This document shows, piece after piece, positions 39,829-48,351 of a stretch of DNA of 64,000 bases (position 1 is the stretch's first letter; each line of letters opens with the position of its first letter). Origin of the DNA: UBA3951 sp050952125 (GTDB lineage: Bacteria > Bacillota > Sulfobacillia > Fermentithermobacillales > Fermentithermobacillaceae); NCBI GenBank assembly GCA_050952125.1, contig JBMNKK010000004.1, forward strand, positions 186,001 through 250,000. Direction: 5' to 3'. Position numbers and translations under genes: made by a program. The notes below the pieces were generated by a model. It had not been told where the DNA came from. It was given only the letters and a program-made list of their open reading frames with translations, and ran no database searches.

Positions 39829-40842
39829 TTAGCTGAAAAGTGACCTGGGAACAGGAAGGTCGGCCATGGTCAGAAGGCCCGGCCTCGCGCTAATCACTAA
39901 CGGGATCATGTTCACAGCTATGGCTATGGTTCCGGTTCCGCCCGGGATCTCCGGCTTGATCGAGAGGTGTAGCGGCGGGTCTCCGTCAATGGTCACATAG
40001 TCGCCGGTCTCTACCCCCTCCGCCTCCGGACAGATCTGCTGCGGGTGCTCGAGGAATATTAACTCCTTGCCCCTGGAAAAGGCCCTGGCTGTGTGCCGAC
40101 ACCCGGCAACGTTTCCCGGCTCCACCTTCGCGTACTTCGATTTCCGCTCGACCTTGCTTACGATAGGCTCCCGTTCCTCAACTACCTCGTCTATATCCCA
40201 GTTCAGCGCCCTGGCGATGAGGCCTATGGATTGCGGAAACCCTATGTGCCCGACAATCTCCTTAGTCTCCAAACCTCTCTTGAACTCCTGAACTGTGGTC
40301 CCCACCCCCTGCGTCTTCATTACGGTGGGGCCGAACGGGGACAAATCATTCACTCGCTTGGCGTGGATACGGTTGACCTTCCGGCATACACCCGTCAGGG
40401 AAATGACCAGAGTGTCGAGGACAAACCCGGGATTGATCCCCGTACCGAGCACAGTCTTGCCCGCTTTCGTTGCGAGAGAATCCATCTCGGCGGCCAGGTC
40501 TGGCTGAGAGGCCCAGGGGAAGGCCATTTCCTCGGCGATAGTGATCACATTAGCGCCCTTTTCCAGCGCGAACTTGATCCTGGGGAATACATCTTTGGCA
40601 AATGAGGATGTACATATGAGGGCTACATCCGGGGCTCTGGCAAAGGCCGTGTCCGGATCGTCTGTGACGGTTACTCCGACTTTCTCCCGTCCCAGAACCT
40701 CGCCGAGATCCTTTCCAGCCCTCTCCGGTATCTCGATTGCAGCCACAACGTCCAGCGACTCTCGATCAAGGGCCATGGCGGCCATTCCTCCGCCCATCGC
40801 CCCTAACCCCCAAAAAAGAACCTTCGGAGCCTGTGACATCAT
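39829..40842 (-). CDS. ord: 2,4-diaminopentanoate dehydrogenase Ord
   Basis: A Rossmann nucleotide-binding N-terminus (VLFWGLGAMGGGMAAMAL), CTSSFAKDVFPRI, and the substrate-domain segments GTGINPGFVLDTLVISL and GFPQSIGLIARALNWDIDEV. It oxidatively deaminates 2,4-diaminopentanoate to 2-amino-4-oxopentanoate with NAD(P). It is the first gene of the operon. GGAGG lies four bases before ATG 40842 and seven before the next ATG at 40839. The palindrome at 40915-40930 lies upstream. Confidence 0.95.
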   Translation of the reverse strand: MMSQAPKVLFWGLGAMGGGMAAMALDRESLDVVAAIEIPERAGKDLGEVLGREKVGVTVTDDPDTAFARAPDVALICTSSFAKDVFPRIKFALEKGANVITIAEEMAFPWASQPDLAAEMDSLATKAGKTVLGTGINPGFVLDTLVISLTGVCRKVNRIHAKRVNDLSPFGPTVMKTQGVGTTVQEFKRGLETKEIVGHIGFPQSIGLIARALNWDIDEVVEEREPIVSKVERKSKYAKVEPGNVAGCRHTARAFSRGKELIFLEHPQQICPEAEGVETGDYVTIDGDPPLHLSIKPEIPGGTGTIAIAVNMIPLVISARPGLLTMADLPVPRSLFS

Positions 40843-40914
40843 AAGACCTCCAAGAATGTTTTGAAGAACCCTCGATTAGTCATAGAATTGCCCTTTTCAC
40901 GAATATCCGCTTAT

Positions 40915-40930
40915 TATTCATTCTTGAATA
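40915..40930. promoter_or_regulatory. Palindromic box 3 upstream of the ornithine operon
   Basis: TATTCA-TTCT-TGAATA is a perfect inverted repeat with a four-base spacer, 73 bases before ord. It fits the TATnCA-N4-TGnATA pattern of the two boxes at the rocB region. No convincing promoter hexamers could be assigned here. Confidence 0.5.
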
Positions 40931-40981
40931 GGAAGAGAAACCCTTCCCTGGTCAGGGCAAGTAAGAAGCCTCCGTACGACC

Positions 40982-41701
40982 CTAAACGAGAGGCCCCTCC
41001 GCAAATTCGATAATGGCGCGGCGAAGGCATTCGGCCAGCTTCTGCTGGTAATCTGGCGAGCCGAGGAGTTCTTCTTCTCGCGGACTTGATAGGAAACCTA
41101 ATTCCACCGTAACTGAGGGGACTGAACTTGCGTTCAGAATGAAGTGGTCGATGCGGGCAGAGGCTTCACGCTCGGTATCGGTCTCCTCAACCAGGATAGC
41201 TTGGACGATCTCGGCCAGCCGCTTCGACTCGGGGTGCTTATCGGAGTTGTAGAAAGTCTGGGCCCCGTACTCGGCAGGGTCGGTAAACGCGTTGCAGTGC
41301 AGGGATATCACGATGGTGGCCCCGGAAGACTCTATGAGCTTCACACGCTCTTCCACGTCATCTTTCCCGTCCATCTCGAGGTCGTAATCACCGGTGCGGG
41401 AATAGACGACCCTGGCGCCGCTTTTCTCAAGCCGGACGCCTAAGTAGAGGGCAACCTTGAGAACGACGTCCTTCTCTACGACGAATTGCCCGCAGGCACC
41501 GGGGTCGATCCCGCCGTGCCCGGGGTCGATGTAGACGGTCTGCCCGCTCAAAGGGCCTGTGAAGGCAGTAGGTGCCCGCTCTTCTCCAAGAAACCCCGAG
41601 GCGATCAGGACTGCCAACAAGAGGGCTCCCAGGATGACAGAGCGAGCGCTTGTCACATACAAAAAGGGGCGGCGTTCTTGCCCGCCCCGTCTTCTCTTCA
41701 T
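40982..41701 (-). CDS. cwlD: N-acetylmuramoyl-L-alanine amidase CwlD-like
   Basis: A signal anchor (about 18-38, SVILGALLLAVLIASGFLG) precedes an amidase_3 domain: VYIDPGHGGIDPGACG, VEKDVVLKVALYLG, VISLHCNAF and VTVELGFLSSPREEELL supply the zinc His/Glu/His set and catalytic Glu. In Bacillus, CwlD lies at this same place after rpsI and makes muramic-lactam in the spore cortex. That synteny suggests a spore-former. GGGGGAT precedes ATG 41701. Confidence 0.92.
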   Translation of the reverse strand: MKRRRGGQERRPFLYVTSARSVILGALLLAVLIASGFLGEERAPTAFTGPLSGQTVYIDPGHGGIDPGACGQFVVEKDVVLKVALYLGVRLEKSGARVVYSRTGDYDLEMDGKDDVEERVKLIESSGATIVISLHCNAFTDPAEYGAQTFYNSDKHPESKRLAEIVQAILVEETDTEREASARIDHFILNASSVPSVTVELGFLSSPREEELLGSPDYQQKLAECLRRAIIEFAEGPLV

Positions 41702-41715
41702 ACTGCAAATCCCCC

Positions 41716-41764
41716 GTGTTCAGACGACTCCGAAACCTTACCTTCGGATACTACTTCAGAACAC
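41716..41764 (-). other. Nested hairpin between rpsI and cwlD
   Basis: An outer stem GTGTTC/GAACAC encloses a perfect inner stem TCCGAA/TTCGGA. No U tract follows, so simple termination is unlikely. It may be a processing or stability structure at the end of the ribosomal transcript. Confidence 0.35.
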
Positions 41765-41785
41765 AGGCAAATATGACTCTCTTCG

Positions 41786-42175
41786 TTAACGCTTGGAGAA
41801 CTGAGGTGCCTTGCGGGCCTTCTTAAGGCCGTACTTGCGCCGTTCCTTCATGCGCGGATCGCGAGTCAGGTAGCCGGCCTTCTTAAGCGTGGGCCTCAGG
41901 TTCTCGTCGACTTCGGTAAGGGCTCTGGCAAGGCCGTGCCTACAAGCACCTGCTTGACCTGAAAGCCCTCCGCCCATGACGGTAACATAGAGGTCAAACT
42001 TGCCGTCAGTCTCGGTGATCTTGAAAGGGGCTACTACTTCCTGCTCCAGGCTGGGATTCATGAAGTAGCTGGAAAGGTCTTTCCCGTTTATCTCGATCTT
42101 GCCGGTTCCGGGCAGGATCCTTACGCGCGCGACAGCGTTCTTGCGCCGTCCTGTGGCAAATATCGCGTCTGCCAA
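41786..42175 (-). CDS. rpsI: 30S ribosomal protein S9
   Basis: 129 residues with FATGRRKNAVARVRI at the start, the GGGLSGQAGACRHGLARAL core and the conserved tail GLKKARKAPQFSKR that reaches the P-site tRNA. It is the second gene of the rplM-rpsI pair, 3 bases after rplM. The pair is transcribed from the promoter at 42656-42684. Confidence 0.98.
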   Translation of the reverse strand: MADAIFATGRRKNAVARVRILPGTGKIEINGKDLSSYFMNPSLEQEVVAPFKITETDGKFDLYVTVMGGGLSGQAGACRHGLARALTEVDENLRPTLKKAGYLTRDPRMKERRKYGLKKARKAPQFSKR

Positions 42176-42178
42176 GTT

Positions 42179-42616
42179 CTACTCTCCTCCTTGCCAGTAA
42201 GCCGGCTTCTGCGAATCATGAGGGTGCGTAGCACCTCTGTAAACGAAAAGCCTCTTTATGATTTTCCTGCCAAGGCGGTTGTGGGGAAGCATGCCCTTGA
42301 CCGCGGTCTCCACAACGAGCCTGGGATTCTTCTTCATCATGACCTCGTAGGGCGTGTACTTCGCTCCACCCGGATAGCCTGAGTGGGTGAAAAACACCTT
42401 TTGCCTCAGCTTTTTGCCGGTAAGTACAACCTTGTCGGCGTTTATTATGATTACACTGTCCCCCGCGTCGACCGAGGGTGTGTATGTGGGTTTCAGCTTT
42501 CCCCTGAGGATTGACGACGCCAAGGAGGCGAGCCGGCCAAGCGGCTTCCCTTCTGCGTCGATGATCCACCACTTGCGAGTGGTGTCTCCGGGCTTCGCCA
42601 TATAAGTGTAGCCCAA
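42179..42616 (-). CDS. rplM: 50S ribosomal protein L13
   Basis: RKWWIIDAEGKPLGRLAS, INADKVVLTGKKL and VKGMLPHNRLGRKIIKRL are L13 signatures. I use TTG 42616, which has AAGGAGG eight bases upstream and gives an N-terminus the same length as Bacillus L13. The ATG at 42601 is 22 bases from that ribosome site and less likely. Confidence 0.97.
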   Translation of the reverse strand: MGYTYMAKPGDTTRKWWIIDAEGKPLGRLASLASSILRGKLKPTYTPSVDAGDSVIIINADKVVLTGKKLRQKVFFTHSGYPGGAKYTPYEVMMKKNPRLVVETAVKGMLPHNRLGRKIIKRLFVYRGATHPHDSQKPAYWQGGE

Positions 42617-42655
42617 AATGAAAACCTCCTTAGTGCCCGATGGCAAGCAAATTAC

Positions 42656-42684
42656 ATTTTAACTATGGCAACTCTCTGGGTCAA
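42656..42684 (-). promoter_or_regulatory. SigA promoter of rplM-rpsI
   Basis: TTGACC, exactly 17 bases, TAAAAT on the minus strand: five of six matches in each hexamer. The -35 overlaps the truA stop codon. It makes rplM-rpsI a separate unit inside the block. Confidence 0.8.
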
Positions 42685-43433
42685 GAGAATGAAACCTTCT
42701 CCAAGCAGAGCCCCTTGCCCGGAACGCACTGCCCGGCCCCCCCGGGCTCCGGCGACCCCAAGAGGCGAGCCACGGTACCCTCTTTGAGATGACCCCTTCC
42801 TATGTCAAGCAGCGTGCCTACTATAAGGCGCACCATCTTATAGAGAAACCCGTCGGCGGCTATCCAGAACTCCAAGAGTTCTCCCCCTGCCATCATCTTG
42901 GATGACCACGAAGCATCCTTGACCTCGCGCACCGTTGTCTTGGCTGAAGACCCTGAAGCTCGAAACGACGCGAAGTCGTGTTTACCCAGTAAGCTTGCAC
43001 TCTCTCTTCGCATCAAATCCAGATCCAAAGGGCCGGCAAACCGGTGCGCATAGCGGCCGATAAGGATGTCCGGACGCTCACCCCTCCAAATCCGGTAGCA
43101 GTAGGTCTTCGATACCGCGTCCTTCTGCGGGTCAAACTCCAGAGGAACCTCGAAGGACTCGGATATCGCGACATCATCCGGCAGAAACCCCTGAACCGCC
43201 CTGGATATCCTGGAACCCGGCATGCCGCCCTCATAGAGAAACGAAATGACTTGCCCCCTGGCGTGCACGCCGGAATCGGTTCTCCCGGCCCCTTTCACCG
43301 TGACCGTGTGGCCGAACAGTGATGATAAAGCCTGCTCAAGTACTGCTTGAACGGTCCTACCGTTTTTCTGCCGCTGGAACCCGACAAAGTCGGTCCCGTC
43401 ATACTGCACTATGGCCTTAGCTCTCCTTGTCAC
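42681..43433 (-). CDS. truA: tRNA pseudouridine(38-40) synthase TruA
   Basis: Catalytic Asp in GAGRTDSGVHARGQV, plus IVQYDGTDFVGFQRQ, the DFASFRASG segment and YKMVRLIVGTLLDIGRG. It modifies uridines 38-40 of tRNA anticodon arms. GTG 43433 overlaps the ecfT stop (GTGA), so translation is coupled. The frame stays open farther upstream but that part is ecfT out of frame. The family length (250 aa) supports this start. Confidence 0.95.
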   Translation of the reverse strand: MTRRAKAIVQYDGTDFVGFQRQKNGRTVQAVLEQALSSLFGHTVTVKGAGRTDSGVHARGQVISFLYEGGMPGSRISRAVQGFLPDDVAISESFEVPLEFDPQKDAVSKTYCYRIWRGERPDILIGRYAHRFAGPLDLDLMRRESASLLGKHDFASFRASGSSAKTTVREVKDASWSSKMMAGGELLEFWIAADGFLYKMVRLIVGTLLDIGRGHLKEGTVARLLGSPEPGGAGQCVPGKGLCLEKVSFS

Positions 43434-44254
43434 AATCGCGAGATCACCGGCCCAAACTTGATCCGTACCACGATGACCAGGGCCGCTGTCACCAGAATAA
43501 GGCCGAACGCAGCGTAATCGCGAAAAGCCATGCGCAGCTGGCGCATCCTTGTGCGACCTTCCCCTCCCCTGTAACACCTGGCCTCCATGGCCATGGCCAG
43601 ATCGTCGGCTCTCCGGAAAGCGCTCACGAACAAGGGAACCAGGAGGGGTATAAGGCTCTTGGCTCTCTTCATCATGTTGCCCGACTCAAAGTCGGCTCCC
43701 CTCGCCATCTGGGCCTTCATTATCCGTTCAGCCTCTTCCAGCAACGTGGGGATAAACCGAAGAGCTATCGTCATCATCATCGCCAACTCGTGTGCAGGTA
43801 CGCCCAGTCTCCGGAACGGCTTAAGGACATCTTCCAACCCGTCGGTGAGCTCAATAGGCGAGGTAGTCAGGGTCAGAAGAGAGGTAAACATGATAAGGAT
43901 GACCAACCTCACCCCGATAAAGGCTCCCTGGATGAGTCCCGACCACGTGGCGGTTACCGGGCCTACCTTGAAGATGGCCGGACCGGGGGTCAGGAAGAGG
44001 TGGAGGAGGAGCGTAAAGGCCATTATGAACACAATGGGCCTAAGTCCCCGAATAAGTAGCCTTACGGGCACCTTCGACAGCAAGATGGCCAAAAACGCGA
44101 ACGCGCCCATGATGGCGAACGCGTAGAAGTTGTTGCCGATGAAGAGGACAACCATGAAGGTAACAGCAATAAGGAGCTTTGCCCTCGGGTCCATCGCGTG
44201 GACGAGAGACTCGGCGGGGTAGTACTGCCCCATGATAACGCCTGACGACATCAC
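43430..44254 (-). CDS. ecfT: Energy-coupling factor transporter transmembrane protein EcfT
   Basis: A polytopic membrane protein of 274 residues: hydrophobic stretches at about 28-75 and 85-130 and near the C-terminus (about 245-265), plus the two ARG-type coupling motifs LEEAERIMKAQMARGADF and AMAMEARCYRGG. It couples the EcfA ATPases to vitamin- or metal-binding S components, none of which lies in this window. The GTG/ATG start overlaps the ecfA2 stop. Confidence 0.95.
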   Translation of the reverse strand: MMSSGVIMGQYYPAESLVHAMDPRAKLLIAVTFMVVLFIGNNFYAFAIMGAFAFLAILLSKVPVRLLIRGLRPIVFIMAFTLLLHLFLTPGPAIFKVGPVTATWSGLIQGAFIGVRLVILIMFTSLLTLTTSPIELTDGLEDVLKPFRRLGVPAHELAMMMTIALRFIPTLLEEAERIMKAQMARGADFESGNMMKRAKSLIPLLVPLFVSAFRRADDLAMAMEARCYRGGEGRTRMRQLRMAFRDYAAFGLILVTAALVIVVRIKFGPVISRL

Positions 44255-45114
44255 GGTCGCGATACTCCCTCCTTGCCCAGTTCTCGAACTATCTCACCGT
44301 AGGCTTCCTCAATACTAACGATGTCGGTCCTTACATTCCAGCCGCGCTGGCGCAGCCTCTCCATCAGGACCACCACATCGGGAGACCTGAGTCCAATCTC
44401 CCTCACAAACTCGCCCCTGGAAAAAACCTCTCGAGGACTCCCGTCGGCAACAAGTTTCCCGCGGTTCAGGACAAGTAGGCGATCGCAGAGCCTCGCCACG
44501 TCTTCCATGTTGTGAGACACCAAAATGACGGTCATGCCCCTTTGGTGCATCTCCTTGACGCTGGAAAGGATGCCCTCACGCCCTCTGGGGTCGAGTCCGG
44601 CAGCCGGCTCGTCCAAGATGAGAAGCTCGGGCTTCATCGCCACAATCCCTGCGACCGCGACCCGCCTGAGCTGCCCCCCGGAGAGCTCAAAAGGAGATCT
44701 CTCCAAGAGTTCCTCTGAGAGCCCCACGATCTTTGCGGCTTCCTCGACGCGCTCACTTACTTCCTCAGGCGAGAGGCCGAGATTCTTTGGGCCGAAAGCA
44801 ATATCCTCTCTCACGGTTTCCTCAAATACCTGCTGTTCGGCGTACTGAAACACCAAACCAACCTTTTGGCGGAGTTTTCTGAGGCTGGATCCTTTCTCCC
44901 AGATGCTGACGCCGTCAATCAGCACCTCTCCCGCCGTTGGCTTGAGAAGCCCGTTAAGGTGCTGTATAAGCGTTGATTTACCTGAACCTGTAGGTCCAAT
45001 CAGTCCGACAAACTCGCCGTCGTTGATCGTGAAAGAGACGTCTACAAGAGCAGCCGACTCTGACGGGCTTCCTTTGTGGTAGATGTGAGTTAAATTCCTG
45101 ACTTCAACCGGCAT
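44251..45114 (-). CDS. ecfA2: Energy-coupling factor transporter ATPase EcfA2
   Basis: ABC ATPase: Walker A GPTGSGKSTLIQHLNGLL, Q-loop VFQYAEQQVFEETV, signature ELSGGQLRRVAVAG, Walker B LLILDEPAAGLD and switch His in VILVSHNMED. The FQYAEQQVF motif marks the EcfA2 branch. Its start overlaps ecfA1 by 25 bases, and it is followed by ecfT, the classic ECF module order. Confidence 0.96.
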   Translation of the reverse strand: MPVEVRNLTHIYHKGSPSESAALVDVSFTINDGEFVGLIGPTGSGKSTLIQHLNGLLKPTAGEVLIDGVSIWEKGSSLRKLRQKVGLVFQYAEQQVFEETVREDIAFGPKNLGLSPEEVSERVEEAAKIVGLSEELLERSPFELSGGQLRRVAVAGIVAMKPELLILDEPAAGLDPRGREGILSSVKEMHQRGMTVILVSHNMEDVARLCDRLLVLNRGKLVADGSPREVFSRGEFVREIGLRSPDVVVLMERLRQRGWNVRTDIVSIEEAYGEIVRELGKEGVSRP

Positions 45115-45947
45115 AATTCTTCCACCAGTTCCTCAACGGAAAGGGCATCGGGCCGGACGTGGATGCCTGCCCTGTCGAGAGCCTCTGCCAACCTGCCTAG
45201 CGGAGGCACATCTAGCCCTAGTTCCACAAGCTTCTCTCTCTCTTGGAAAACCTCTCTCGGCGTACCTTCCATCACAACTTTACCCCTGTCCATGACCAGG
45301 ACCCTGTCAGCATAGAGCGCCTCGTCCATGTAGTGGGTAATGTGGATGATGGTGATGCCGTGCTTCCTATTGAGCTCGAGGACGGTCTTCATGACTTCCT
45401 CGCGCCCTCTCGGGTCAAGCATTGCCGTGGGCTCGTCTAGGATGATGCACTTGGGCCGCATTGCGAGCACTCCCGCAATGGCTACCCGCTGTTTTTGCCC
45501 TCCGGACAGAAGGTGAGGAGCGTGGCGGCGGAGGCCCTCCATTTCCACGGCTGCCAACGACTCGCGCACACGATCTCGAATGGCAGACGGTTCAACGCCT
45601 AGATTTTCGGGGCCGAACGCCACATCCTCCTCGACAACGGTGGCCACAATTTGGTTATCAGGGTTCTGAAACACCATGCCCGCGTTTCGACGGATCTCCC
45701 ACGTGAGACCCTCGTCCTTGGTGTTCATACCAAATACAAGGACGTCACCGGCCTCCGGGAGGAGCAGTACGTTAAAATGCTTAGCCAGGGTAGATTTGCC
45801 CGAACCGTTGGGCCCGATAATCGCGACGAACTCGCCGCGCTTCACGGAGGCATCCACCCCGGCCAACGCCACTACGCTCTCTTTGTCTCCCAACTCGTAC
45901 CGGTGATAAAGACCCTTTGCCTCTATAGTCCCGGTCTCTTCAGCCAT
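45090..45947 (-). CDS. ecfA1: Energy-coupling factor transporter ATPase EcfA1
   Basis: ABC ATPase: Walker A GPNGSGKSTLAKHFN, Q-loop MVFQNPDNQIVATVVEEDV, signature LLSGGQKQRVAIAGVLAMRP, Walker B CIILDEPTAMLD and switch His in IIHITHYMDEAL. The FQNPDNQ motif marks EcfA1. It lies 9 bases after rplQ, the usual Firmicute position. Confidence 0.96.
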   Translation of the reverse strand: MAEETGTIEAKGLYHRYELGDKESVVALAGVDASVKRGEFVAIIGPNGSGKSTLAKHFNVLLLPEAGDVLVFGMNTKDEGLTWEIRRNAGMVFQNPDNQIVATVVEEDVAFGPENLGVEPSAIRDRVRESLAAVEMEGLRRHAPHLLSGGQKQRVAIAGVLAMRPKCIILDEPTAMLDPRGREEVMKTVLELNRKHGITIIHITHYMDEALYADRVLVMDRGKVVMEGTPREVFQEREKLVELGLDVPPLGRLAEALDRAGIHVRPDALSVEELVEELCRLKSGI

Positions 45948-45956
45948 TTACACCGT

Positions 45957-46307
45957 CTACTTCTCGGGCTGGATGAGTTCCAGGATGGCCATTGGAGCTC
46001 CGTCGCCCCTGCGATTTTGGACGTCGAGGATCCTCGTGTAGCCGCCGTTCCTGTGGGCATACCGGGGACCGAGCGTATCGAACAGCTTCTTGACCACGTC
46101 TTCCTTAGTAAGGTAGGCAAGGGCACGCCTTCTGGCAGCCAGGTTATCGACCTTGGCCAGGGTAATCATCTTCTCAGAGATCGACTGAGCAGCCTTGGCC
46201 TTGGCGAGCGTGGTCTCGATGCGCTCACTCTCGAGGAGCGAAGTCACAAGGCCTCGAAGCAGCGCTCGGCGCTGCGCCATCGGCCGGTCAAATCGCGAGT
46301 ATCCCAA
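45957..46307 (-). CDS. rplQ: 50S ribosomal protein L17
   Basis: 116 residues with AQRRALLRGLVTSLLESERIE, TTLAKAKAAQSISEKMITLAK and the C-terminal GGYTRILDVQNRRGDGAPMA. It lines the peptide exit tunnel. It follows rpoA by 12 bases and ends the alpha operon before the ecf genes. Confidence 0.97.
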   Translation of the reverse strand: MGYSRFDRPMAQRRALLRGLVTSLLESERIETTLAKAKAAQSISEKMITLAKVDNLAARRRALAYLTKEDVVKKLFDTLGPRYAHRNGGYTRILDVQNRRGDGAPMAILELIQPEK

Positions 46308-46319
46308 CTCTTCTGCACC

Positions 46320-47270
46320 TCATTCCTCTTCGGGGCGGAAAGCCAGTCCCATCTCGGCAAGCTTGTTCTTGACTTCCTCCAGGGACTTCTTCCCCATGTT
46401 GCGTACTTTCGATATCTCTTCCTCAGTCTTCTGGATGAGTTCGCCCACGCTGTTAATCCCTGCTCTCTTCAGGCAGTTAAACGACCTCATAGAGAGCTCA
46501 AGCTCCTCAATGGGCATCTCAAGGACCTTCTCGACTTCGGTCTTCTCACCGGGAACCTCTTCTTCCGCGTCGTCGCGAACCTTGTCAGACAGACTCCTGA
46601 ACAGGTTGAAATGCTCGATGAGGATCTCGGCGGCGCTTTCAAGCGCTTCGTCAGGCCTCACACTGCCGTCGGTGGATATCTCCAGCACCAGCCTGTCATA
46701 GTCGGTCCTCTGACCGACACGAGTGGCCTCAATGCTGTAGTTCACCTTGGTCACAGGAGTAAACCTGGAGTCTATCGCTATGACGCCAATAGGCTGGCCG
46801 GGCATCTTGTTGGCCTCGGCTGTAACGTAACCCCTGCCCTCTTCAACGGTGAGTTCCATGAAAAGGCGGGCATCCACATCCAAGTCGGCAATATGGATCT
46901 CGGGGTTCACTATCTCGACATCGGCATCGGCCACTATGTCATAGCCGGTTACTTCGCCCGGGCCTTCCTTCTCAATCCGTAAGGTCTTTGACCCCGGACT
47001 GTGAAGCTTAACCACCAGAGCCTTCACATTCAGGATAATATCGGTGACGTCTTCTCTGACGTTCGGAATCGTCGAAAACTCGTGAAGCACCCCGTCGATG
47101 TTCAGCCTGGTGACAGCAGCGCCGGTCAATGATGACAGGAGCACCCTGCGAAGAGAGTTGCCTACCGTTACTCCGTAGCCGCCCTCAAGAGGCTCGACCA
47201 CAAAGCGACCGAACTTCTTATCCTGTGAGATCTCCTCGCATTCGACCTTCGGCTCTATTATATTGAACAC
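46320..47270 (-). CDS. rpoA: RNA polymerase alpha subunit
   Basis: The N-terminal assembly domain (RFVVEPLEGGYGVTVGNSLRR, LLSSLTGAAVTRLNIDGVLHE) and the C-terminal domain (about 245-316: LELSMRSFNCLKRAGINSVGEL, VRNMGKKSLEEVKNKL) that binds UP elements and activators. The 316-residue length is normal. It sits between rpsD and rplQ as usual. Confidence 0.98.
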   Translation of the reverse strand: MFNIIEPKVECEEISQDKKFGRFVVEPLEGGYGVTVGNSLRRVLLSSLTGAAVTRLNIDGVLHEFSTIPNVREDVTDIILNVKALVVKLHSPGSKTLRIEKEGPGEVTGYDIVADADVEIVNPEIHIADLDVDARLFMELTVEEGRGYVTAEANKMPGQPIGVIAIDSRFTPVTKVNYSIEATRVGQRTDYDRLVLEISTDGSVRPDEALESAAEILIEHFNLFRSLSDKVRDDAEEEVPGEKTEVEKVLEMPIEELELSMRSFNCLKRAGINSVGELIQKTEEEISKVRNMGKKSLEEVKNKLAEMGLAFRPEEE

Positions 47271-47314
47271 TCTTTTGGAGCCCCCCTTATATCTAAGGCT
47301 TCAAATGGGGTAAC

Positions 47315-47935
47315 TTACTTCGAGTACAGCTCGACGATGAGTCGCTCGTCAACAGGAGCGTCAACTTCGTCGCGTTCGGGCAACCTGAGAATCGTGACTT
47401 TCCAATTCTCAGCATCGAGAGACATCCAGGCCGGTACGTTGTGGCCGGCCAGCCCTTCGGCCATCGCCTTGAACTTCTCGAGCTTGAGGGCTCTCGGGCG
47501 AAGCTTCACTTCGTCTCCTGCAGAAACCAGGAAGGACGGGATGTCCACTTTGCGGCCGTTAACCTCAATGTGCCCGTGACCGATGATCTGCCGGGCCTCT
47601 GCCCTTGAGCGGGCAAAGCCTGCGCGGTATACGATGCTGTCAAGGCGCCTCTCCAAAAGGATCAAGAGGGTCTTGCCCGTTTCGCCGCGGACTCTGATGG
47701 CCCTGCCGTAGTAGTTCCTGAACTGCCTTTCGCCTACCCCGTAGAAACGTCTGGCCTTCTGCTTCTCACGAAGCTGAGTGCCGTATTCGCTCGGCCGTCT
47801 CGACCTGCCGTGCTGTCCGGGAGGAGTGGGCCTCTTCTCCAGCGTGCACTTGGTGAAGCACTTGTCACCCTTGAGATACAGCTTCTGGCTCTCGCGCCGG
47901 CACAGCTTGCATACTGCTTCCGTATATCTGGACAT
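47315..47935 (-). CDS. rpsD: 30S ribosomal protein S4
   Basis: 206 residues. An N-terminal zinc-type cysteine set (CKLCRRESQKLYLKGDKC plus a Cys four residues on), RFYGVGERQFRNYYGRAI, and the S4 RNA-binding domain LERRLDSIVYRAGFARSRAEA. S4 starts 30S assembly and often represses its own operon. The four-cysteine N-terminus marks the zinc-binding form. Confidence 0.97.
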   Translation of the reverse strand: MSRYTEAVCKLCRRESQKLYLKGDKCFTKCTLEKRPTPPGQHGRSRRPSEYGTQLREKQKARRFYGVGERQFRNYYGRAIRVRGETGKTLLILLERRLDSIVYRAGFARSRAEARQIIGHGHIEVNGRKVDIPSFLVSAGDEVKLRPRALKLEKFKAMAEGLAGHNVPAWMSLDAENWKVTILRLPERDEVDAPVDERLIVELYSK

Positions 47936-47947
47936 TGTTTGCCTCCC

Positions 47948-48337
47948 TTACACGCGGCGCCGCTTAGGCGGCCTGCATCCGTTGTGCGGTACAGGAGTGA
48001 CGTCCTTGATCATCGTCACCTCAAGACCCGCAGCCTGCAACGCGCGAATAGCGGCTTCACGCCCTGACCCGGGTCCCTTGACCATAACCTCAACTTCGCG
48101 CATCCCTTGGTCAATGGCAGACTTCGCTGCGGCCTCGGCCGCGAGCTGAGCAGCGAAAGGCGTGGACTTTCTGGAACCCTTAAAACCCTGCTTGCCCGAG
48201 GTCGACCAGGAGACGGCGCCGCCCTGGGTGTCGGTTATGGTTATGACGGTGTTGTTGAACGTGGACTTGATATGAGCAACTCCCTTTTCAACAACGCGTC
48301 GTTCTCTTCTTCGAGTGCGCTCTCTCTTCTTTGCCAA
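47948..48337 (-). CDS. rpsK: 30S ribosomal protein S11
   Basis: 129 residues with GVAHIKSTFNNTVITITD, SSGKQGFKGSRKSTPFAAQ (Ser read as Thr here) and the C-terminal VTPVPHNGCRPPKRRRV. It forms the mRNA platform at the E site. It lies 14 bases after rpsM and 12 before rpsD. Confidence 0.97.
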   Translation of the reverse strand: MAKKRERTRRRERRVVEKGVAHIKSTFNNTVITITDTQGGAVSWSTSGKQGFKGSRKSTPFAAQLAAEAAAKSAIDQGMREVEVMVKGPGSGREAAIRALQAAGLEVTMIKDVTPVPHNGCRPPKRRRV

Positions 48338-48351
48338 AGATACCCGCCTCC

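Noticed and set aside
40930..40975. Terminator after the cwlD gene
   Set aside because: The CCCT-GACC-AGGG stem is only four pairs and is followed by a weak T-rich stretch; not convincing.
45651..46982. 443-codon plus-strand frame opposite ecfA1, rplQ and rpoA
   Set aside because: It spans three clear genes on the other strand, resembles no family and has no ribosome site.
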